DNA from: Hyaloperonospora brassicae
Taxonomy: Eukaryota; Oomycota; Peronosporomycetes; Peronosporales; Peronosporaceae
Direction: 5' to 3'
Assembly (NCBI GenBank): GCA_947650285.1
Contig: CANTFL010000174.1
Coordinates: 434,001-498,000, forward strand
Length of the DNA stretch: 64,000 bases
Part shown: piece by piece, positions 21,725-29,614 of the stretch
How positions within the stretch are numbered: the stretch's first letter is position 1
Layout: each line of letters begins with the position of its first letter
Translations under genes and position numbers: made by a program
The notes under the pieces: model-generated
Told to the model about the DNA's origin: nothing
Seen by the model: only the letters and a program-made list of their open reading frames with translations
The model's database searches: none

Positions 21725-24700
21725 TTGACGAAAGTTGCTCCAGATACACAATCATTGTGTGTCTCTGCACCTGGTGATGACGTTTCGCTCATCACCTTTA
21801 AGTTGGAAGCGACAAATGACTTGTCGCTTCGTGCCCTAGTAGACTGTGGGGCGTCGAACAACTTTGTTCGTCGCCAGTCACTAGAGGGTCGTAGGCTCAA
21901 GTTCGTTGAGCGCGACATTCCCCTCACAAGGATGACGGTGCGCCTTGCAACAGGCGCATCGATAACCGTTGAGAAACGTGTAGTAGGAATCCACTACACG
22001 TTAGAGGGCGAGCAGTACGATGATGATTTCATCGTACTAGATCTGGATGACAAATTTGATGTCATCCTGGGATTACCTTGGCTCAGAAAATACGAGCCAA
22101 GGGTGAGCTGGCAGCATCGATCCGTGAAGATGCCTGCTGCTTGTTCATCAGATGGCCATCTGATGAACATCTTGGAGCGTCCACAAGCGTGTGGATGTTC
22201 TGCGAGTGAGTGCGATGGCCTCACTTGCGGTACGGTCGTTAGCACGACTGCACAAGGTCACAGTGTAGTTGATCACTACACTGTGGAGCAAGCTCCCGGC
22301 GGCTGTACAGAAGTACAGGCTGCGCCGAAGGTCCACCACTCGAATAAGTCGAGTGGACCGGGACATGGATGCATGCCTAGCGGGCAGCATCTTAGAAGAA
22401 ATAAATCTGTTGCCCCCAAGGGGCAACATGAAAATCCTAGGTCGACTGGAGAGTCGACCGTAGAGGATCGGTTCCTGACTGTGGTTGCACAGCCACAGTC
22501 GGAAGACGTCGAGGGAATAAGTCCCCACGTACTTGAGGAAGGAATTCCTCAAGAGTTGCTTGCTGAGGGATCAGGCCCTCAGCAACCTGTGGAAGCAAGA
22601 TCCCAGGAAGAAACCGAGACGTTGAACGTCTTGGTTAATGACGGATCGAGCGTAGGCGCTTATACGCTTGATCTGATTGTGCCTCCGAAGTTGACTTCGG
22701 AGATAACTCAGTTGCCAACGCTAGAACCGAAACGGTTCTTGCGTGATCTGCGTAGTGGCAAAGTCAAGCAGATCTGCGTACTCGTCACAGAAGACGAGTA
22801 TGTGACCGACATTCGGTCGGCAACAGTATTTGCTGAGAACGAACGGGTTCTCAGCAGCTCATCGATGGACGAAAGTGTCCTCGATGAGAAGACTCGGATT
22901 GAGCGATACGCGTCCCAATCCTGGGAGTCACTTCAGGCAAATCCTTTGTATACGGATTTGATCGAATTCAGGGATGTGTTCCCTGAATCCGTACCTTGCG
23001 AGTTGCCTAAGGACAAAGGCACTCGACACGAGATCGAGCTCAAACCGGGCTCGAAATACTGTGTCATGAAGCAGTGGCCACTGCCTCGTGAACAAGTGAT
23101 AGCGATCGACAAGTTCTTTGCCGATCGCTTAGCAGCGGGCCATTTGAGGGAATCAACATCCCCTCACAGCTCTCCGACCTTATGTGTGCGAAAGGCCACA
23201 GGAGGGTGGCGGATAGTGCACGCATTCAACAAGTTGAATGCTGCAACGGTACCGGCTCAGACGCCGATACCGAGGAAGGACGTAATCATAGATGGTATGT
23301 CAAAGAGTACCATCTTTTCGTCCATGGATCTGATGGATGGATTCTATCAGATCCTGATGCGTGAACGGGACGTCCCGTTCACAGCAGTGAGTACCCCCAG
23401 CGGGATGCTGTGGGAGTGGCTAGTGATGCCACAGGGGCTGAGTAATGCCCCTGCAACATTCAACAGATGTGTAACAAATCTGTTGAGACCGGTGCGAGAC
23501 TTCGCACCGAGTTACTTCGACGATGTGTTCGTCCATAGCCGGGCTATGGACGGGAAGACGGACGTTGAAGTTCACAGAACTCACGTTCGTCAGGTTCTTC
23601 AACTTATGCGCAAGCATAAGTTGTACGCCAACCTCAAGAAGTGTATATTCGCGGCTAGCGAAATACCACTTCTTGGGTGCATCGTGGGGAAACACGGCGT
23701 ACGCCCTGATCCCGAAAAGATCAAGGCGATCACCGACTGGCCAGTGCCAGTCGATGTCAAGGGACTTCGAAAGTTCCTTGGTCTTGCGGCGTACTTGCAC
23801 AAGTACTCGCGCAACTACGCCGAGATGACGGTACATCTTTCTTGCTTGCTCAAGAAAAATGTCAAGTGGTCATGGAACGCTGAGTGCCAGCGTTCCTTTG
23901 AAGGTATCAAGCAAAGCTTGATGCAATCGCCGATCTTGGCGATTGCAGATCAGGACAGACCATTTCATGTGGTCTGTGACGCCAGCGATTTCGCAATCGG
24001 CTGTGCGTTAATGCAGTTCGATGCAGATGGCGCGGAGCGCGTCATCTGTTATCAATCGCGTCAGCTGCAAGCAGCTGAGCGTAATAACCCAGTGCATGAC
24101 AAGGAACTCCTTGCCATGAAATACACACTGGCTAAATTTCGCGTCTATCTCTTGGGAGATAGACCGTTTGTTGTCTACACGGACCATGCGTCATTACGCA
24201 CGGCCGTAAACAGCCCACACCTCTCGCAAAGAATGGCGAGGTGGCTGTCTTTCTTCGCGGAGTATAACTTCTCCGTGGAGTATAAACCGGGACGACTCAA
24301 TGTCGTCGCGGATGCTCTTTCGCGCCGGCCCGATTTCGAGCCGGACGCGCAATCCAACAGTGAGGACAAGCCCACTGTTGCGACACTGTCAGTCAGTGTC
24401 CCGTCGTCAAGTTTACTTGACGACGTACGAAAGGCATACGCGGAAGATAAGGATCTTCTACGATTGATGGATCATCTGGTGAATCCATCCAGTAAATCCA
24501 TGAGGGATTTACCGGCTTTGTACCGATCCTCATCGGATCGGTATAGTACACGCAACGGATTGCTGTACTATACAGCTGTTACCGACGACACGCCTCGTGT
24601 CGTCGTACCCGCTCATCATGATTTGCGATTGCGCATCATGTATGAGTGTCACGATGCCCCAACAAGCGGCCATCGTTGTAGAGAAAAGACTTACCTCACG

Positions 24701-25951
24701 GTAAGTCGCGACTTTTACTGGCCCCGCCAGTATCAGTTTGTTCGCAAGTACATCCGTGCTTGCGAAGTATGTCAACGGGTGAAGCCTAGTCCTTCATCCC
24801 GTGCGCCATTGCAGCCTCTGCCTGTTCCGACAGAGTGCTGGCAGTCCGTTTCAATGGACTTCGTCTTCGGGTTTCCCGAAGACGCTCAAAAGAATAATGG
24901 TATTCTTGTGTTTGTGGACCGATTCAGCAAGATGGTCCATCTTGCTGCTGTCCCTGAGTCAATCAAGGCTCAAGGTTGTGCTCGTGTCTTTCTAGACACG
25001 GTCTTTAGACTCCAAGGGTTACCCCGTGAACTCGTATCCGACCGTGACCCTCGGTTCACGGCGGAATTTTGGCAAATCGTGTTCCGTACTCTCGGAACAC
25101 GATTGAAGATGTCCACTTCTGACCATCCAGAAACAGATGGTCAGACGGAACGTGCGAACCGTGTCCTCGAAGAGATTCTTCGAGGATATGTCCACTCGTT
25201 TCCGAGTTGGAGCGAATTCCTACCCATGGTGGAATTCGCCATCAATAATTCGGTGCATGCTTCAACACAGCACACACCGTTTTACGTGAATGGCCTACGC
25301 CATCCACGTGTGCCCACCCTTCTAGAGTGTGACTCTTGGATAAGGGGGGGAGGGACTCGCTCGAGCAAAAACCATTTTGGCTCTTGCTCATCACGTGTCG
25401 ACGCAAACGTCGTCACGTATGATGCCGATGTCGATCAAGTCGACATCGATGAAGAAGATCATCTCAATAATAGCGAAGACGCTATTATTGATTCGGATGA
25501 TGATGACGATGCTGGTATATTCAGCATCGCCAACGATTATTCCAGCGAGGAAGAAGACAACCTCGCTGAAGAAGAGAGCAATCTCTTAGCAGTGCGCACG
25601 AAGCGAACTGCTAGACAAAACAAAGAGTCAGCAGAGAACTTCCTGCTGACTCGAGAAGCGGTAGTCCGTTTCGTTCAGGACTCCATCGCAAATGCGGTGG
25701 ACCGTCAGAAACGGAACGCAGACAAGAATGGAAGAGCAAATGTTCTTTCATTTAAGGTTAATGACCTAGTACTACTGTCAACGGTAAACCTACCTGGACA
25801 TGCAGTCACTAGTGTCGGCAGTAGTAAACTACTGCCGAAATACATTGGGCCATTTCGAGTGTTGCAACGCAAGGGCAATGCATACACACTCGAATTGCCA
25901 CGTAGGATGCGCACGCATCCTACGTTTTACGTGGGTAGGCTTAGGTCTTAA
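21725..25951 (+). CDS. pol: Pol polyprotein: protease, reverse transcriptase, RNase H, integrase
   Basis: The frame is open from the frameshift site at 21653. 21725 is a TTG, so no own start is likely and expression should be by -1 frameshift. Counting from 21725, the aspartic protease site is DCGAS at residues 40-44. Reverse transcriptase has YFDD at 597-600 after a QGLSNAPATFNR block. RNase H (about 745-860) has VVCDASDF and YTDHASL. Integrase has an H-x5-H ... C-x2-C zinc site, then catalytic D1045, D1106 and E1142 with the usual 35 residues between the last two. An acidic Asp/Glu/Ser-rich insert (about 1235-1285) precedes the GPF module (YIGPFRVL, then PTFYVGRL). All catalytic residues are present. 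The frame ends in TAA at 25949-25951, before the chromodomain. Confidence 0.96.
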   Translation: MTKVAPDTQSLCVSAPGDDVSLITFKLEATNDLSLRALVDCGASNNFVRRQSLEGRRLKFVERDIPLTRMTVRLATGASITVEKRVVGIHYTLEGEQYDDDFIVLDLDDKFDVILGLPWLRKYEPRVSWQHRSVKMPAACSSDGHLMNILERPQACGCSASECDGLTCGTVVSTTAQGHSVVDHYTVEQAPGGCTEVQAAPKVHHSNKSSGPGHGCMPSGQHLRRNKSVAPKGQHENPRSTGESTVEDRFLTVVAQPQSEDVEGISPHVLEEGIPQELLAEGSGPQQPVEARSQEETETLNVLVNDGSSVGAYTLDLIVPPKLTSEITQLPTLEPKRFLRDLRSGKVKQICVLVTEDEYVTDIRSATVFAENERVLSSSSMDESVLDEKTRIERYASQSWESLQANPLYTDLIEFRDVFPESVPCELPKDKGTRHEIELKPGSKYCVMKQWPLPREQVIAIDKFFADRLAAGHLRESTSPHSSPTLCVRKATGGWRIVHAFNKLNAATVPAQTPIPRKDVIIDGMSKSTIFSSMDLMDGFYQILMRERDVPFTAVSTPSGMLWEWLVMPQGLSNAPATFNRCVTNLLRPVRDFAPSYFDDVFVHSRAMDGKTDVEVHRTHVRQVLQLMRKHKLYANLKKCIFAASEIPLLGCIVGKHGVRPDPEKIKAITDWPVPVDVKGLRKFLGLAAYLHKYSRNYAEMTVHLSCLLKKNVKWSWNAECQRSFEGIKQSLMQSPILAIADQDRPFHVVCDASDFAIGCALMQFDADGAERVICYQSRQLQAAERNNPVHDKELLAMKYTLAKFRVYLLGDRPFVVYTDHASLRTAVNSPHLSQRMARWLSFFAEYNFSVEYKPGRLNVVADALSRRPDFEPDAQSNSEDKPTVATLSVSVPSSSLLDDVRKAYAEDKDLLRLMDHLVNPSSKSMRDLPALYRSSSDRYSTRNGLLYYTAVTDDTPRVVVPAHHDLRLRIMYECHDAPTSGHRCREKTYLTVSRDFYWPRQYQFVRKYIRACEVCQRVKPSPSSRAPLQPLPVPTECWQSVSMDFVFGFPEDAQKNNGILVFVDRFSKMVHLAAVPESIKAQGCARVFLDTVFRLQGLPRELVSDRDPRFTAEFWQIVFRTLGTRLKMSTSDHPETDGQTERANRVLEEILRGYVHSFPSWSEFLPMVEFAINNSVHASTQHTPFYVNGLRHPRVPTLLECDSWIRGGGTRSSKNHFGSCSSRVDANVVTYDADVDQVDIDEEDHLNNSEDAIIDSDDDDDAGIFSIANDYSSEEEDNLAEEESNLLAVRTKRTARQNKESAENFLLTREAVVRFVQDSIANAVDRQKRNADKNGRANVLSFKVNDLVLLSTVNLPGHAVTSVGSSKLLPKYIGPFRVLQRKGNAYTLELPRRMRTHPTFYVGRLRS
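25341..25350 (+). promoter_or_regulatory. Candidate central polypurine tract inside pol
   Basis: TAAGGGGGGG is identical to the decamer at the 3' polypurine tract (27670-27679) and is followed by AGGG. Some retroelements and lentiviruses prime a second plus strand from such a central copy. That use is inferred here. Confidence 0.4.
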
Positions 25952-27545
25952 TGTCAGTACGAGCCTTCTTCTTTCGATGAAGATAGCCCCCACGTTCAAG
26001 AACATCCATCAAGTTCTTGCGTTCGCGCTCCAGACGATCCGTCTGGTCGCGCAGATATGATACCTCGGAGCTCAACCGAGATATCTCCCCGTGAGCTGTC
26101 GCCAGCTCGCCGAATAGAGAGCGGACATCCCGCTCAACCTGAAGCTGCGCTGTGGCAAAATCGTCGCGATCCCTCGCCCGATCAGCCTCGTGATCCTTGC
26201 GGTCCTTCCACACGGAATCAGTCAAAGCGTAGCGCCGGTCGCGCTCGTGCTTCAAGTCATCGCGCAATTCATCGATTGCGTGATCCATCTCGTAAGGGTC
26301 GAGATGGTGAGCCGAATCATCTGGAGGAAGTCTTTCCTCCTCCACCACATCCTTTGGTGGATGCTCACGGTGATCAACGCTTTCTAGTGGAGCGTATCTT
26401 GAATCACCGTGACGATTCAGGATCAAGGACGAGCTACCTCGTCCAGTGGCCGGGGTATCCACCCTTTTGGAACAGCTGGGAGCCCCGCTCTCAGCTGTTG
26501 ATGGGAGTTGAAGGTCTCGTCCGCCAGTATGACGAGATCCATCCGATGAGTCCTGTGGTCCATCGGTAAACACGCGCCCTAGGCGCTTGTAGACGGATTG
26601 CAAGTTTGCAATCGCGTCACGCATCTCAGCCGAGATGTGTGCCCTTCCCCAGGGCGAATTTAGGAAATACACATCCCTATGTGCACGCTGCGAGTTGTCA
26701 ACACAAATCGCACAAGGGTCTCCCCATGTGAGGCAAGGAATGCCTGCCTCACTCGATAAACAATGCAACCGGTACCTAGCACCGGTTGGCGTTCGCCTTT
26801 CGAACCTGAGGCGTGTCGCCTCAAGTTTCTTGAGCCACCCTTCTCGTCCAAAATTCTGTACGTTTTGGACGAACGCGTTCCACGCAGCCAAAAGCGATGC
26901 TTTGTCACGCTTTTGGTTGCTGTTGTACCATCGATGTCTAAGAAAGACATCGAGATAAAAATCTTCTTCAGCGCGAAAGTTCTTCGCGCTGGAACTCAAG
27001 CCGTGAAGCTCAGTTGCATCGAATAAGGGTATTCGATGGTGTTGGCCTGTCTCGTGAGACAGGCTATTGATGAGCCGTTCAGGCAAACGCCACGGCTTCA
27101 ACTCATCACGCTTCACAGTGGTACCCTTGTCGGTACCACGGCTCCCAGATTGACGACGGCTCGCGCCATCGTCATCACGCTCGTGCGAAGACGCACGAGC
27201 CGGTGGTGGTAAGGAATAATATTCCTCACCACCCTGATCATCATCATCATCACTGCCGAACAGACTGTGATGAAAATCACGAGTCCGTTCGTTCGGCAGT
27301 GGCCTTGGCGAATACTGAGGCGTCGCCGGTGAGCGAGACGCCTCTGGAGCATTGCCCGAGTCAGACACGTCTGACTCGCCAGAGTAGATGACCTCTATGT
27401 CAGGGTCATCGTGCGCACGCGGTGTGATACCGCGTGCACCTGCAGCACCTGTTGCTGCAGGCGAAGAAGGGGCGGCAGACGACAAAGAGTCTGCCGCAGA
27501 GGCTGGCAAAGCACCGGGCTGTGTAGGTCTTGAGTCACCTCGCAT
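25941..27545 (-). CDS. Antisense ORF, 534 aa, unknown function, inside the gypsy element
   Basis: I do not recognise this protein family. It runs opposite to gag-pol, ends 11 bp inside the 3' end of pol and starts 138 bp before the 3' LTR. The N-terminus (1-90) is Ala/Ser/Pro-rich with an acidic IEVIYSGESD block (50-59). Residues 99-103 are an Asp run. Residues 150-325 look like a folded core with WRLPERLINSL, FLRHRWY and VYFLNSPWGRAH and possible metal ligands C262, C271, C278 and C281. Residues about 412-522 are highly charged with heptad character, probably coiled coil, and end in a basic tail (HRKKKAR). A decayed relative in the same position of another copy (39489-40965) shows amino-acid similarity and many silent changes, which favours real coding. 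Antisense extra ORFs are known from some plant Ty3/gypsy elements. Any link to them is inference. Confidence 0.7.
   Translation of the reverse strand: MRGDSRPTQPGALPASAADSLSSAAPSSPAATGAAGARGITPRAHDDPDIEVIYSGESDVSDSGNAPEASRSPATPQYSPRPLPNERTRDFHHSLFGSDDDDDQGGEEYYSLPPPARASSHERDDDGASRRQSGSRGTDKGTTVKRDELKPWRLPERLINSLSHETGQHHRIPLFDATELHGLSSSAKNFRAEEDFYLDVFLRHRWYNSNQKRDKASLLAAWNAFVQNVQNFGREGWLKKLEATRLRFERRTPTGARYRLHCLSSEAGIPCLTWGDPCAICVDNSQRAHRDVYFLNSPWGRAHISAEMRDAIANLQSVYKRLGRVFTDGPQDSSDGSRHTGGRDLQLPSTAESGAPSCSKRVDTPATGRGSSSLILNRHGDSRYAPLESVDHREHPPKDVVEEERLPPDDSAHHLDPYEMDHAIDELRDDLKHERDRRYALTDSVWKDRKDHEADRARDRDDFATAQLQVERDVRSLFGELATAHGEISRLSSEVSYLRDQTDRLERERKNLMDVLERGGYLHRKKKARTDIKT
25952..26569 (+). 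pseudogene. Sense-strand chromodomain segment, cut off from pol by a stop codon
   Basis: The pol frame continues open after the TAA at 25949-25951 up to a stop at 26567-26569. Near its end (about 26373-26490) it encodes a chromodomain: RFLVERILNH, YLVQWPGYPP and WNSWEPRSQL, with the aromatic residues expected for a methyl-lysine pocket. In gypsy integrases of this type the chromodomain targets insertion to marked chromatin. An ATG at 26057 could start it separately, but a single nonsense mutation in pol is the simplest reading. The whole segment overlaps the antisense ORF. Confidence 0.8.
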
Positions 27546-27669
27546 AGAGATGTTAACTATGCGAGGTCAAGCGGAAAGTAAATGGAACGGACCCAACAAG
27601 TGCTCCCTGTCCCAATGGTGGCCAACGGGTGGCCTCCATATTTTCGATAGTCACACGGTGACTATCAGC

Positions 27670-27682
27670 TAAGGGGGGGTGA
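27670..27682 (+). promoter_or_regulatory. Polypurine tract (plus-strand primer)
   Basis: TAAGGGGGGGTGA directly before the 3' LTR. A 9-bp hairpin (27646-27654 with 27658-27666, loop ACG) sits just upstream. Confidence 0.9.
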
Positions 27683-28073
27683 TGTAACGGGGCAGCCCGT
27701 TACATGAAATTGTCACTTTAAGGAAAGTGACATTAAAGAATATGAAGATGGATATTCTTTAAACAATATCGCCAAAGTGGTGATATTGAAGGGTCGACCA
27801 AAAGATCTGTTCATTGGTTGAAATCTTGATGATATCAACCCACCAATCGCCGCAAGACGTGCGCAATGAGTGGTGACGAGACGTCACCATACATCCAGTT
27901 ATATTAGTATAGTTAAGCTAAGTCAAACAGAGAGACAGTAGTTAAAAGACTTAATTATATTAATATAACAGTTCTGCTTTTACCCTACCTACGCTTCCTC
28001 GCTTGCCACGTGTACGTCTGTCGGGGCACCCAAATCCCTTGCGTTAAGTTACGCAAGGGTGTGCCCCGTTACA
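27683..28073 (+). repeat. 3' LTR (391 bp)
   Basis: Same ends as the 5' LTR. Differences cluster around AGTATA(A/G)TT near 27910. Most hairpins of the 5' LTR are kept. Confidence 0.97.
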
Positions 28074-28078
28074 ATATC
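28074..28078 (+). repeat. Target-site duplication ATATC, right
   Basis: Exact match to 20083-20087. Confidence 0.9.
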
Positions 28079-28255
28079 GACAAGCGTATGTGTCAGGTCA
28101 TGTGCTTAATTCAAGGTACTAGTCTACCCATGATGCATCGACAGCACCAATGCCCGAACACGCTTTTCTATACGTTTTTTGTGTCGATGCGAAGGACGCT
28201 TTGTCCGTCGTCTCGAGCGTCTTCCACATTTCTTACAAAAAGATGTTGTTAACCA

Positions 28256-29032
28256 ATGTATGAGACGGCTAAGGCGACTGGCGCCAGTCAACCTGTTCTA
28301 TCGGACGGTGCATCTGGACAGCAGGCTTACAACTTGAGTCATGATTGCAAGACAGTGAGGGACGTGCATTACCACCCTCTCTTAGTCTCTTGCCAAATAA
28401 TCATGGATTCCACCAGGCCAAGCACGCTAGAACCCTCATCATATCATCATGTCATTCTCGGAGTTGACCGGTGTCACCCGAGACGACCTTACAGCGACGA
28501 ATGTATGTATATTTATCAACGTTGGATCCAAGTGTGTGGCGAGTACGGTGATACAAAGACAGGAGCGACGCTTTCGTGTTTGCGTGACGAAGGCGATCGG
28601 CGGCATTGGATAGATTTCTGCGACAAAAAACACATCAAACAAAGTCTCAAGAATCAAAAACTTTGGAGGCAAGCGGTGCAAGTTTGTCGTCAAGTGGCCC
28701 TCGTCTTGATTTGCCACAAACACGGCGATACTGACGAACGACATTGCGTGCAAGGATATGACCAACGCTTCTCCGCCCAACCTGTAACCGATTGCAACTG
28801 GGTGAAGAAGCAGCTCACGGTGCGCAAAAGTAAGCTAGTTCGTGCAGAGCTCGACGTTTGTCTCTCGAAGTCTAATAGTGAGGATGGTTATGACAATCGC
28901 ATTGCCGAGCAAACAAGGATCTACGGGACAAGGAATATAGTTTGCAAGACCTTCTTACATCCAAGCACCTGGGCTGGTCTATGGTTTGTTTATAGAAATC
29001 AAGAGACACAATTTGACGAGAAGATTCGGTAA
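28256..29032 (+). CDS. Hypothetical ORF, 258 aa, doubtful
   Basis: An open frame with no domain I recognise. It has no signal peptide, no clear membrane segment and no repeats, and its composition is Cys-, His- and Arg-rich in the manner of chance frames. It starts 180 bp after the gypsy insertion. It is listed because 258 codons is long for chance here, but no similarity supports it. 29033-29614, between it and the ABC gene, holds nothing I recognise. Confidence 0.2.
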   Translation: MYETAKATGASQPVLSDGASGQQAYNLSHDCKTVRDVHYHPLLVSCQIIMDSTRPSTLEPSSYHHVILGVDRCHPRRPYSDECMYIYQRWIQVCGEYGDTKTGATLSCLRDEGDRRHWIDFCDKKHIKQSLKNQKLWRQAVQVCRQVALVLICHKHGDTDERHCVQGYDQRFSAQPVTDCNWVKKQLTVRKSKLVRAELDVCLSKSNSEDGYDNRIAEQTRIYGTRNIVCKTFLHPSTWAGLWFVYRNQETQFDEKIR

Positions 29033-29614
29033 TTGTTTTGCGTCTTTCACCAGCAACGGCTTACCTTCACGAAAAGCCACGTAAAGGTGAAAACTAAGTA
29101 GCTTGTCTCCTGAAGTCGTTGGTGATGTGTGGTTGCGGAACTCAGTGTCTTAGGTTAGAGAGCGACCAAACAGAAGGCAGCGCAGCAGGAAACGCTCTAC
29201 GGCAACGATTAAGAACATCAACTATAATATTGACATTCGGCAATGAGTAACTAACCACAAGACTGCGTCTCGTTGGATCAGTGAGAATTGCTCACGTTCC
29301 ATACAAACGTTCCGGCTTGTACCGTGTGCCTTTACACTTCGATAAGCTGCTCGTTTGATATTCGGGACCGCTGAGAAGCGGATGAGTTCAAGTTCATTCG
29401 GACGCGCACGAACAACATAAGAACTGATCTCTCGTCCAACACCGCATCGGTACAAACTACTTGCTCCTGCACATGACGTCCGTCGCAACACGAGAATCGG
29501 ATAAAAGGGCACATACGGCGATATTCGAACGTCTGCCGCATACGACGTACCTCGTGACGATGGTAAAATATCCGACAACCACTAGCACGCACAATTGAAC
29601 TTTGAACCGCGCAA

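Larger units (their letters stand above)
20088..28073 (+). mobile_element. Near-complete Ty3/gypsy chromodomain-type LTR retrotransposon, 7986 bp
   Basis: Order: 5' LTR, primer-binding site, gag, pol (protease, reverse transcriptase, RNase H, integrase), a sense chromodomain segment after one stop codon, an antisense ORF over the same interval, the polypurine tract and the 3' LTR. The domain order places it in Ty3/gypsy. Exact target duplications flank it. The LTRs differ by roughly 16 substitutions and three 1-bp indels over about 388 bp (my hand count, about 4%), so it is not a very recent insertion, yet gag and pol remain open. The whole element is packed with short inverted repeats (see findings). 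Confidence 0.97.
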
